Source: an uncultured bacterium (GTDB taxonomy: Bacteria; Hydrogenedentota; Hydrogenedentia; Hydrogenedentales; CAILVY01). From it: DNA of 64,000 bases. This document shows, piece after piece, positions 53,098 through 61,605 of this stretch (positions are counted from its first letter, which is position 1; each line of letters opens with the position of its first letter). The translations under genes and the position numbers were made by a program. The DNA is taken from assembly GCA_937951485.1 (NCBI GenBank), contig CALEDJ010000018.1:1-64000 (forward strand), in the 5' to 3' direction. The notes beneath the pieces are model-generated. The model made no database searches, had not been told where the DNA came from, and was given only the letters and a program-made list of their open reading frames with translations.

Positions 53098-54468
53098 ATG
53101 TCCTTGCACGACCATCCGATCTTATCGCCGACGGAGGGGCCTTGCGTCCGGAAAATCCGCACCACGGCAGGCGACTTGGAACAGGAAGCCAAGTCGCGTC
53201 GCTATAATTTTCTCGAAGCCGTGGGCATGATGACGTTCATCCTGGTGCTGCTCTGGCCGGTGGCGTATCTGTTCGGCGTGTATGGCGGCATCCAGGCGGT
53301 GAACACCGGGGTAAATCTGTTGATGGTCGCGGGGGCGTGCTGCCTGCTGTTTGTGTCGCCGTTCGTACACCGGGACACGGCGGAATCCTGGGGACTGGGG
53401 AATCCGCGTGCGTTGTGGCGCATGCTGCGCGACGCATCGCCGACGCGGCGCGCGGCGCTGGCAGCGATTCTCGCCGCGCTGTTTGTGGCGTTGAATTACG
53501 CGAACTACAGCCAGTGGCATGAGGTGGAGGGGTTTTTCAAATTCGATAGGGTGGCGGCCTTTTTCGGCATGCCCGACGCCAATATCCGCGCTTACAACAC
53601 CCATTTTCCCGGGCGCATCGTCGTGCTGGCCTTCGGATCGGTATTGTCCGGGCTGATCGTGACATGTTGCATTCGCTATGACAATTTCACGTCCGCGTTC
53701 AAAACCGCGATGTGCTTTTCGCTGCCGTTGCTCGCGCTGATTTTTATCGGTGCATTCCTGCAACGAGGGCCGGCGGCGTTCGCGCATTTCAGTTTCCGGA
53801 TGTGGGCCATCGGCGTGCTCGGTTACATCTGCTGGGGATTTGTGCAGCAGTTGCTTTTCAGTTCCTATTTCGGCACACGCTTCCGCAAGGCGTTTGCGCC
53901 TTCCACTGACCCGGCCAACCGCGTGCCTGCCGGATACCGGCTGCCGTTTGTGTCGCGTTTTGCGGCGGGGGCCGCGTTGGGCGCTGTCGCCCTGAGTTAT
54001 ATGGGCATCCGTTATGCCCATGGTCCCGGCCATGCGACGCCGGCCGTGCTGCTCGGCGTTGGCATCGCGGCGGCGTTCACCGGCGCATTCTATGGCTGGG
54101 CCTATTGCCTGGACAAGAAGCGGTTGCTCGTCGCCACGGCCTGCGCCAGTTGCTTCGGGCTGATTCACATCGCCTCCTATGGGCTGGTCGCGGTAACCTG
54201 GTTGCTCGGCATTTTTCTGGTGTACGTTTTCATGGAAGACAAGAACCGGAACCTTATCGCGCTGGGCTTCATCCACGGCCTTTTGGGCAGCACCTTCGGC
54301 CAGTTGTTTTCCAAGGGCGCCGCGGGCGCGCTGGAAGTGGACTACCGCGTCGGCCCCTGGAACATCCGCGAACCGTCGCTTGCCTCGCTCGTGTTTCCCA
54401 TGGTCTGCATCGCGGCCTATGTGGCGTTTATGGTCTGGGGGATGCGCACTATCCGCGAGGAGGGGTGA
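53098..54468 (+). CDS. CPBP-like membrane protein with QQ in place of catalytic EE
   Basis: A 456-residue protein with about 10-11 hydrophobic segments. The C-terminal half has the order of CPBP (Rce1/Abi) motifs: WGFVQQLLFSSYFGTRFRK where EExxFR is expected, then SCFGLIHIA (FxxxH) and GFIHGLLGSTFG. Both catalytic glutamates read as glutamines, so protease activity is doubtful; QQ-type CPBP relatives may form their own subfamily. ATG 53098 is the first in frame, and the first helix begins near residue 40. Role unknown. Confidence 0.65.
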   Translation: MSLHDHPILSPTEGPCVRKIRTTAGDLEQEAKSRRYNFLEAVGMMTFILVLLWPVAYLFGVYGGIQAVNTGVNLLMVAGACCLLFVSPFVHRDTAESWGLGNPRALWRMLRDASPTRRAALAAILAALFVALNYANYSQWHEVEGFFKFDRVAAFFGMPDANIRAYNTHFPGRIVVLAFGSVLSGLIVTCCIRYDNFTSAFKTAMCFSLPLLALIFIGAFLQRGPAAFAHFSFRMWAIGVLGYICWGFVQQLLFSSYFGTRFRKAFAPSTDPANRVPAGYRLPFVSRFAAGAALGAVALSYMGIRYAHGPGHATPAVLLGVGIAAAFTGAFYGWAYCLDKKRLLVATACASCFGLIHIASYGLVAVTWLLGIFLVYVFMEDKNRNLIALGFIHGLLGSTFGQLFSKGAAGALEVDYRVGPWNIREPSLASLVFPMVCIAAYVAFMVWGMRTIREEG

Positions 54469-54549
54469 GCGACGAAGCCGAAGCCCCTTCCGGGGAGCGC
54501 AGGCGTCCCGCCTGCAAGGTTCTGGCAATCCTGTGGTGGGTCGGACATG

Positions 54550-54615
54550 CCGGACCAGTCGGACGAGTCGGACGGTTTTGCGGGAGGAAGTTCTGGAGTG
54601 CAGGCTTCAGCCTGT
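54550..54615 (+). repeat. TCGGAC-type short repeats and dispersed palindromic repeat
   Basis: 54550-54575 is CGGACCAGTCGGACGAGTCG-type repetition. 54590-54615 is GTTCTGGAGTGCAGG followed by CTTCAGCCTGT, a further copy of the repeat seen at 15864 and 25375. The gap 54469-54726 holds no gene. Confidence 0.75.
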
Positions 54616-54726
54616 GGAGGATACAGGCGGGGACGCCTGCGCTCCCGGAATGCCTGTTTGACTTCACGAATCCGCGACGCCAAGAATACGCCACACGCCA
54701 AATACGCGCCGGAAGGAGGCACAGGC

Positions 54727-57537
54727 ATGCCCGCGAAGCCGTTTGTAATCCATGTCATCTCGAACACGCACTGGGATCGGGAGTGGCTCTACAATTTCCA
54801 GGAAACCCGGATGCTCCTGGTGGCGTTTTTCGACGGTCTCCTGGAGATCCTCGACCGGCGCCCGGAATACCGCGCTTATGTGCTCGATTCCCAGACCGTG
54901 CCCGTCGAAGATTATCTGGAAGTCCGTCCGGAACAGCGCGACCGCATTGTCCGCCATGTGCGCGATGGCCGCCTTCTGATCGGCCCGTGGTACACTTGCC
55001 CGGAGGGCTTCGAGGTCAACGGCGAGTCGCTGGTGCGCAACCTCCTTTACGGCCATCGCGTGGCGCGGGCCTTCGGCGGGGTGATGAAGGTCGGGCACAC
55101 ACCCTTCTCCTACGGCCAGAATTCTCAGATGCCGCAGATTTACGCGGGCTTCGGCATTGACACCATCCTCTTTTACCACGGCGTGAGCCATGATGAGGTG
55201 AAAAACGAATGGATTCTTGAGGGGGCGGACGGCACGCGGCTGCTTGCCAGCCAGATGAGCAGCGGTGCGCGGTACAACTTTTATCATGGCGTGTATCGGC
55301 CGGTACGCTGGGGAAAGGAGGCCGCGGAGCGCGAGTACGGCTGGAACGAATGCGGCATGCAGTTCCACCCCGGCGGGCCGGACTTCGCCATGGACCATCA
55401 TCTGATTCTCGATCCGCAGCCGGGTCTCGACCTGGCGAAACTCACGGACCGTGTGCGCGCACTGCGCGAAAATGAAATCCGCGTTGCCACGACGCGCCAT
55501 CTCGCCTTCATGATGGGGCATGACAGCAGCATCGCCGACGAAGCGGAGATCGCCATGATCGAAGCGGCGCGCGCCGCGTTGCCCGACGACGAGGTCCGCC
55601 ATGCCTCGTACCCGGAGATGATGGCCGCCATCAAGGCGGAGGTGGATTGGGACAAACTATCCGTGCTGCGCGGGGAGCGCCGCACGCCGAAACCCATGCC
55701 GATCGCGCTGCACCTGTACAGCGATGTGCTGTCCAGCCGCGCGCGGATGAAACGGCGCAACGCGATCGCGGAGATGTGGCTGCAACGCCGCGCGGAGCCG
55801 TTCGCCGCCGCCGCCGCGATGCTGGGCTGCGAGTATCCCGCCGGGCTGCTCGACATCGCGTGGAAGACGCTGCTCAAATGCCACGCGCACGACAGCATCT
55901 CCGGCAGCGGCGTGGATGACATCGAGGAAGACATGATGGACCGCCTGCGCCAGGTCATCAACCTGTCCAAGGGCATCCTGAAGCAGGCGCTCGGCCGCAT
56001 CCAACTGCGCATTGACAATGGCGCGCACGGGCGCGACGCCGTCCTGATCACGGTCTTCAATCCCACGCCGCAGCGGCGCACGGCAGTGGTGACCACGGTG
56101 GTGGACCTGCCGGATGCAGGGCCGCGCGGCGAGTTCCGGCTGGTGGATGTCGAAACGGGCGAAGCGACCGTTGTGCAGGACGCGGGCCGTCGTCCGTATT
56201 GGGCCGTGGTGAAACACTTGGGCGATGCCGCCGCAATGGTCAAAAGCCGCCGTTTTTGCATCCACTTCGAGGCGCGCAATGTCCCGGGCCTGGGGTATGC
56301 CGTGTACAAGGTGGACCGGAGCGGCATGTTCGACCGCGGCAGCCTGGTGATGGCGGCGAACACGCTGGAAAACGCGCATCTGCGGGCAAAGGTCGAAAAC
56401 GACGGGACGATTACGCTGCTGCACAAGGCGACCGGCGTCACGTACCGCGATCTGGGTTATGTATTGGACAACGGCGAGGCGGGCCATGCCTGGATGCACC
56501 ACAACCCCGCGCATGACGCCGTGATTGACAGCCGGGGATTTCCCGCGAGCATCGAAATGGAAGAGGACGGCCCGCTGCTTGCGCGCCTGCGCGTGCACCA
56601 CGTGATGCGAGTGCCGGCGCGGCTGGAGGAAAACGGCGGCGATGCCTGGCAGCGGCTCGACGGCGTCGGCAACAATGCGCGTCGTTCCGAGGAGACGCGC
56701 CCGATGCCGGTCTCGGTGTACGTCACACTGCGGCGGGACGCGCCCGGCCTGGAACTGCGGGTCTGCTTCCACAACAGCGCCGAGGACCACCGGATCAGGA
56801 TGGTCTTTCCCACGCGGCGCGCAGGAACGCTGTGCCACGCGGAAAGCGCCTTCGACGTGGTGGCGCGGGAGACCGTGTTCGGCCCGGAGAGTCCCTGGCA
56901 CGGCGCGCGCGGCGTGACGTTTCCCATGCAGCGCTTTGTGGACGTAAGCGACGGCGCCGCCGGGCTGGCGATCATCAACGACGGCCTGCGCGAATATGAG
57001 GTGACGCAGGATCAGGACCGCGCAATCGCCGTCACGCTGATGCGCGCCTATCAGGTGAGCCTCACAACCGTCAGCCACCGCTGGGAGGAGCGCCCGGAGA
57101 TGAAACTCGCCCAGTGCCCCGGCGCCCACGAATTCCGCCTGCTGGTCTATCCGCATGCCGGCGACTATGCGACGGGCGGCGTCCTCGCGGCGGCGGAACG
57201 CTTCGCCGCACCGATGGAACCCGCCCAGGCGGGCGCGCATGGCGGCGACCTGCCGCCCCGGCACGGCTTCCTCCACATTGAACCCGACGCGATCGCCCTC
57301 AGCGCCTTCAAACGCGCAGAGAATGGCGACGGCTACATCGTGCGCCTGTGGAATCCGACCGAAGAAACCGTGGAGGGAACCCTGCGATTCGGGCGACCGC
57401 TCCAATCCGCCGAATGCGTCTCGCTTGAAGAAATTTCCCTCGAACCGGCGTCCACCCGTGGCAATGTCGTTGCGCTGCGGATCGGTCCCAAAAAGATTAT
57501 GACGGTGCGTGTGCGATTCGAGCAGCCACAGGGCTGA
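54727..57537 (+). CDS. GH38 alpha-mannosidase-like protein with altered nucleophile site
   Basis: A 936-residue protein with the GH38 layout: N-terminal barrel starting HVISNTHWDREWLY (zinc His/Asp), a helical bundle with the second zinc His in CHAHDSISGSG (about residue 389), and C-terminal beta domains (about 430-930). Where bacterial GH38 enzymes read PDSFGQ (Asp being nucleophile and zinc ligand), this protein has HTPFSYGQNSQMPQI: Phe replaces Asp. Activity is therefore uncertain. AAGGAGG lies 7 nt before ATG 54727. No signal peptide, so cytoplasmic. Confidence 0.88.
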   Translation: MPAKPFVIHVISNTHWDREWLYNFQETRMLLVAFFDGLLEILDRRPEYRAYVLDSQTVPVEDYLEVRPEQRDRIVRHVRDGRLLIGPWYTCPEGFEVNGESLVRNLLYGHRVARAFGGVMKVGHTPFSYGQNSQMPQIYAGFGIDTILFYHGVSHDEVKNEWILEGADGTRLLASQMSSGARYNFYHGVYRPVRWGKEAAEREYGWNECGMQFHPGGPDFAMDHHLILDPQPGLDLAKLTDRVRALRENEIRVATTRHLAFMMGHDSSIADEAEIAMIEAARAALPDDEVRHASYPEMMAAIKAEVDWDKLSVLRGERRTPKPMPIALHLYSDVLSSRARMKRRNAIAEMWLQRRAEPFAAAAAMLGCEYPAGLLDIAWKTLLKCHAHDSISGSGVDDIEEDMMDRLRQVINLSKGILKQALGRIQLRIDNGAHGRDAVLITVFNPTPQRRTAVVTTVVDLPDAGPRGEFRLVDVETGEATVVQDAGRRPYWAVVKHLGDAAAMVKSRRFCIHFEARNVPGLGYAVYKVDRSGMFDRGSLVMAANTLENAHLRAKVENDGTITLLHKATGVTYRDLGYVLDNGEAGHAWMHHNPAHDAVIDSRGFPASIEMEEDGPLLARLRVHHVMRVPARLEENGGDAWQRLDGVGNNARRSEETRPMPVSVYVTLRRDAPGLELRVCFHNSAEDHRIRMVFPTRRAGTLCHAESAFDVVARETVFGPESPWHGARGVTFPMQRFVDVSDGAAGLAIINDGLREYEVTQDQDRAIAVTLMRAYQVSLTTVSHRWEERPEMKLAQCPGAHEFRLLVYPHAGDYATGGVLAAAERFAAPMEPAQAGAHGGDLPPRHGFLHIEPDAIALSAFKRAENGDGYIVRLWNPTEETVEGTLRFGRPLQSAECVSLEEISLEPASTRGNVVALRIGPKKIMTVRVRFEQPQG

Positions 57538-57810
57538 CTATAGGGGGCGCGGAACGCGCCGTGATTGAGGGGGGGCGGGGCCGGTGGTCGAAATGGACGA
57601 TAGGGACGGCTGATGTGGACGCGGCATCCAGCCGCGACTGAGTCGGAGACCTTCGGTCGGGAGGGCGGCGGGGTCGAGAGATCGGCCACAACAACAGGTA
57701 TTATTGTAATATAAGTTATATTTTTATATGCACATATTGAATCAAAACCAAAAAAGCAACTTTCATGCCCAAAACAGCGCGATTTTTGGGGGTTCATGCA
57801 GATTTTTTTC
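57538..57810. other. Intergenic region, AT-rich upstream of RNA promoter
   Basis: No gene seen. 57690-57780 is strikingly AT-rich compared with the flanks (for example TTATATTTTTATATGCACAT), possibly an upstream element for the promoter that follows. Confidence 0.5.
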
Positions 57811-57839
57811 TTGGCAAATTGCGGCGTTCGTGTTATAAT
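57811..57839 (+). promoter_or_regulatory. Near-consensus sigma70 promoter of structured RNA
   Basis: TTGGCA (57811-57816), exactly 17 nt, TATAAT (57834-57839), with an extended -10 (TGTTATAAT). It is the best promoter match noticed in the window. Predicted start about 57846. Confidence 0.8.
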
Positions 57840-57845
57840 TGGGGC

Positions 57846-58250
57846 GTGAGTTGAGGCAAGACCGCGGCGGTGGCCACGAAGAAAAACCACCGGGGTGGGG
57901 CCCGGCATGGATGGATGGCGCCGTCGGGCCGGTCGCTCAACCCGAGAGGCGAGGCTGTCGTTCGCGCGCGAACGTTGGTGTGTGGCCGCGCGTGAAAATG
58001 ACGACGGCTCGCACGGTATAGAGCGGGCGACGCCAACCGTCAGGCGCATGTCCCATGATGGGACGACAGTGGCCATGTGGAGCGCCCAGACAATGCAGCG
58101 TCGTGTCACGGCTGGGCGACCCGCTCAGAGACGCGCGGAAGTTGCGTAGCGAGAGGTTTGACGAGGCCGTGGACAGATTCTTCCGGGGCCGCGTGGGCGG
58201 CACGGCGATGGCCCGCAAAATCTTCCCCACGCAACTTCCGCGATTTTTTT
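57846..58250 (+). ncRNA. Probable structured non-coding RNA (~405 nt)
   Basis: From the promoter to the terminator no frame looks coding, but stems are dense. GTTGAG (57850)/CTCAAC (57936) close a domain. CGGTGG (57868)/CCACCG (57887) and GGCCCGGC (57899)/GTCGGGCC (57923) follow. Then come the palindrome CGTTCGCGCGCGAACG (57959), GTTGGTGT (57974)/ACGCCAAC (58030), GTCCC/GGGAC (58050-58064), and CGCCCAG (58083)/CTGGGCG (58112). A 14-bp stem lies at the 3' end. It lacks the hallmark motifs of RNase P RNA, tmRNA, SRP RNA and 6S RNA. It is antisense to nothing: its end meets the GH10 stop. Confidence 0.65.
58134..58250 (+). terminator. Long-stem terminator of structured RNA
   Basis: CGCGGAAGTTGCGT (58134-58147) pairs perfectly over 14 bp with ACGCAACTTCCGCG (58229-58242), followed by ATTTTTTT. 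The stem encloses about 80 nt with its own GCCGTG/CACGGC helix, unusually large for a terminator. It may be both a structural domain and the stop signal. Confidence 0.7.
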
Positions 58251-58251
58251 G

Positions 58252-59579
58252 TCAGTGCGCCTGGGCGCATTCCACGAGGACGTGGTGCACAGCCCAATAG
58301 GCGGGCTTTTTCCAGAGCAATTCCACGGTGTCGGGGGTATCGGGGTTGTCGCCAAAGAGGAGGGGCATGTGCACATGGGGATTCCTGCAAACAGGCAGCA
58401 GGTCGGACCTGTCCGTCTTCGCGAAGAAGGGTCCGAGCCAGGAATCGCGGTCGCGCACGCCCCAAAAAGTGACGCCGGAAACCCCCCGCACGGCCAGGCA
58501 TGCGCCAAGCACATCGCGGATGATCTGCGCCTGAAGCGCGAGCGCTTCAGGGGTGGCGACGGGGCGGACGTCCGGCGTGTCGCAGTATTCGCGATACAGG
58601 TCCATGAGGCTGACATCCATCTCGGTGATTTCCACCATAACGCCGCGGTTTGTGAGGCGCTCCGCGAAGTGGCGCAGCCGCCGCGTGAAGCAGGCGGGAT
58701 CGCGCCGGTAATGGTCCACGGCGTGGAGGTGCATCTGAACGCCGACGCCGTCAATGAGAGGGCGGCCGCCTTCCTCCAGCGCGCGCAAATGATCGATCAG
58801 CAATTCTGCGCGCCGGAGTTTCCAGCAGATCATGGCATCGAAGACGCCTGGAATCTCCGGACAGGGCGGGTCGCAGGGGGCACGCGGCAAATCCGATTCG
58901 TGAAAATAGTCGTTGTAGAACAGCAGGGCGTCGGGGTCGGCGCGGCGCGCCGCGCGGAAGGCCGCCTCGATAAAGGCAATGCCGCTCTCCCGCTTCCAGG
59001 TGCTTTCCACCAGGCTTTCGGGGCCGAGCGTATGCAGGTTCTCACCCGGCAAGGGCGGCGCATCGGTCAATATCTCATTGATAACGTCCCACTGGTGGAT
59101 GCGACCCCGGTAGCGCTGCACAACGTGGGTGATATGGTCCTCCATGCGGTCCAGTAATTCCCGGCCTTGCAGTGCGTCCACCCAAGGCAGGGTCTCCCGC
59201 TGAACCAGCACATGCCCGCGAACCCGCTGGCCGTGCCGCTCCGCGAAGTCCGCCACGCAGTCCGCCCATTCCCAGCGGAAGCGGCCCGGTTCCGGCTGGA
59301 TGTGGACCCATTTGAAGGCGTTTTCCTCGGTGATGGAATTGAATTCCGTCGCCGTGACGCGCTGATATTCCGGGTCCCCTTTCTCCGGCCACAGCGCCCC
59401 TGGCGGTCGCTCCTGGTCCAACCGGTATAAAGCCCGGCTTGCGCCGCAAGCGCGCGCAACGGCATTGCATCGGATGGGTTCTGCGCCAGGGGGGTGGATT
59501 CTCCACACGCGGCCAGGATCAGGCATGCGGGCAGGATTAGACTGCAACGGAACGCATCAGTAAACAGGATTCTTATCAT
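58252..59579 (-). pseudogene. GH10 xylanase-like lipoprotein with frameshift
   Basis: ATG 59579 opens a lipoprotein signal (lipobox LILAAC, Cys25) and runs into LRALAAQAGLYTG, a GH10 N-terminus. The frame must then shift between about 59421 and 59400 to continue as ALWPEKGDPEYQRVTATEFN and the full GH10 barrel (acid/base Glu in WDVINEI, nucleophile Glu in VEITEMD) to the stop at 58252. Total length 1328 nt is one base short of a whole frame. A deletion or sequencing error would explain it. If intact, about 442 residues and a surface endo-beta-1,4-xylanase-type enzyme. Confidence 0.8.
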
Positions 59580-59589
59580 GCTTGCGGCG

Positions 59590-60846
59590 TCATGTTGTGG
59601 GGGCACACTGCTGACGCAGCACGTGCTCCATACAGAGGATATATTCGGCCGCCCTGGCGCGGCGGCTGTAAGCGGCGACCGCGGCGGCGCGGCCGCGTTC
59701 ACCGTATTCCCGCCGCAGTGCCGGGTCTTCCGCCAGCCGCACAATCGCATCGGCGAAGGCGCGCGCATTTTCCGGTTCCACGACAATGCCCGCGCCGGTT
59801 GCTTCGAGCACCGCCTGTGCCTGTCCCCGCGCCCCCAGGATGATTGGTCGGGAGCAGGCCATGATCTCAAACATCTTCGACGGTATATTGAAGCGGAACA
59901 CTTCCAGGTCGCGCAGCGGCACCAGGCAGATGTCGGCCGTGGCGTAGCATTCCGGCATGCGCTCCCTCGGCTGCATGGGGAGAAATATAACATTGTCCAG
60001 TCCCATTTGTTTCGCCCGCGCGATGAGCGCTTCACGTTCCGCGCCGCTGCCGGCAAAGACGAAAAGAATCCGGTCGTGGCCCCGCAGCCGTTCCGCCGCT
60101 TCGAGAATGGTCACCAATCCCTGCGACATGCCGTGCGTGCCGACATACATGACGATGACCCGATCATGCCACCCGTGCTCCACGCGCAGGGGCGTCATGG
60201 GGTCCCGGGGGGCAAAAAACGTCTCATCAATGCCGTTGGTGATGACATGAATCTTCTCTGGGGGGATACCGCGCGCCGCGATGTGATCGCGCGTGGCGGG
60301 CGCCACCGTCACCACGGCCCGCGCCCTCCGGTACATGAACCGCTCCAGCCATGAAAGCAGGGCTATCGCCGCCGGGTTGCGGATGGCGCCCAAATCAATG
60401 ATTTGTTTCGGCCAGAGGTCGCGCACCTCCAGCACAAACGGCCGCCGCTTGAGCAACGATACCACGTAGCCCGCAATGCCGCACAGCATCTGCGGCGAGG
60501 TGGCGACGACCACATCGCATTGGCCCGAAAAAAAAGCCCCGGTGATGATCGCGGAAATCATGAAGGTGATGAAGCACAGGCTGCGCCGGAACACCCCCTG
60601 GTTCGGCGCGGCATAGAGCCAGCAACGCAGCACCTCGATGCCGTCCAGGCACTCGCGATACAGCAGCCTTCCCCGGTATTCCGGCGGCACCTCGCCTGTT
60701 GGGTGGTTCGGCAGCCCGCACACCACCGTCACCGCGTGCCCGGCCTGCACCCAATGGCGCGCATGCTCATGGGTCCGCGCCGCCGGCGCGTTCGACTCCG
60801 GTGGGAAGTATTGACACAGAAATAGAATCCGCACGTGATTATGCAC
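59590..60846 (-). CDS. GT4 family glycosyltransferase
   Basis: A 418-residue GT-B glycosyltransferase of the WbuB-like type. The N-terminal domain has FLCQYFPPESNAPAARTHEH, the linker FVLEVRDLWPKQIIDLG, and the C-terminal nucleotide-sugar site RFNIPSKMFEIMACSRPIIL. Such enzymes often act in O-antigen or exopolysaccharide synthesis. It ends 10 nt upstream of the GH10 lipoprotein start, so the two may share a transcript. Donor and acceptor unknown. Confidence 0.9.
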   Translation of the reverse strand: MHNHVRILFLCQYFPPESNAPAARTHEHARHWVQAGHAVTVVCGLPNHPTGEVPPEYRGRLLYRECLDGIEVLRCWLYAAPNQGVFRRSLCFITFMISAIITGAFFSGQCDVVVATSPQMLCGIAGYVVSLLKRRPFVLEVRDLWPKQIIDLGAIRNPAAIALLSWLERFMYRRARAVVTVAPATRDHIAARGIPPEKIHVITNGIDETFFAPRDPMTPLRVEHGWHDRVIVMYVGTHGMSQGLVTILEAAERLRGHDRILFVFAGSGAEREALIARAKQMGLDNVIFLPMQPRERMPECYATADICLVPLRDLEVFRFNIPSKMFEIMACSRPIILGARGQAQAVLEATGAGIVVEPENARAFADAIVRLAEDPALRREYGERGRAAAVAAYSRRARAAEYILCMEHVLRQQCAPTT

Positions 60847-61115
60847 TCTTCCTGCAATGACCGTCCGCCGTGTCGGCGGCGATTTCCAGGATACTATCCC
60901 CCCAATCGCCTCGAATCAACCTGAAGATCGTTCACAAAGACGAGACAGGGATTCGCGATGGTTTCCGCAGGGGCCTTACAATGTACCACATCGGGAGAGA
61001 GAAGGTCATGAAAGAAAGCACACGACGGGAATTCATGCGGCGCGCCGCGGCGTCGGCGGGCGGTGATCCGGCGGCATACCCGTTGGACGGCGGTGATTTG
61101 ATGTCCGTACTCACA

Positions 61116-61605
61116 CAGTCTTGTCCAAAACAGGTTATAGAGGATGGTGAGAGACCATGCCCAGAACCCTTGGAAAATCCTGTTGAATAAAAATGATGTG
61201 GGGGGACTTATCCTATACGCAAACCTCTCCGTGGGAATTTCTGAGGCATCATTGGCCCGTGTACCAAGGTGTCTTGTTTTTGTTTCCCCTCACCCCACCC
61301 CTCTCCCGGAGGGAGAGGGGGTACATGGCGAAACCGGAGGCATGCTGTCGCTCCCTCTCCCGGAGGGAGAGGGGGTACATGGGGAAACCGGAGGCATGCT
61401 GTCGCTCCCTCTCCCGGAGGGAGAGGGGGTACATGGCGAAACCGGAGGCATGCTGTCGCTCCCTCTCCCGGAGGAAGAGGGGGTACATGGCGAAACCGGA
61501 GGCATGCTGTCGCTCCCTCTCCCGGTGGGAGAGGGGTGGGGTGAGGGGAAAGATTAATATGACAAAAGACTTTTCTCAGAAGTCAGAATATTTTGGACAC
61601 CACTG
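61116..61605 (+). mobile_element. MITE-like element, copy 2 (490 bp)
   Basis: The left end CAGTCTTGTCCAAAACA and inverted right end CAGTGGTGTCCAAAATA match at 14 of 17. It is flanked by GTACTCACA (61107-61115) and GTGCTCACA (61606-61614), a 9-bp target duplication with one change; both copies encode Val-Leu-Thr. The left 165 bp closely matches copy 1 at 24040. Inside, 25-bp perfect inverted arms (TTTCCCCTCACCCC..., 61286-61310 and 61528-61552) bracket a 54-bp tandem array. No transposase. Confidence 0.85.
61301..61536 (+). repeat. 54-bp tandem array inside MITE copy 2
   Basis: Four units (61301-61354, 61355-61408, 61409-61462, 61463-61516) plus a partial one to 61536. Each unit is CTCTCCCGGAGGGAGAGGGG followed by GTACATGGCGAAACCGGAGG-type sequence. 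Near-identical units imply recent amplification. Because 54 is a multiple of 3, several frames stay open across it. Confidence 0.9.

Noticed and set aside
57846-58250. RNase P RNA, tmRNA, SRP RNA or 6S RNA
   Set aside because: The size would suit RNase P RNA or tmRNA, but GAGGAAAGTCCGGGC, the ACAGAACCCGGCTTA-like 3' motif, the tmRNA tRNA-like ends and the SRP loop motif are not present.
61283-61552. Possible CRISPR array
   Set aside because: Units are contiguous 54-bp near-identical copies with no unique spacers and no cas genes; they lie inside a MITE-like element.
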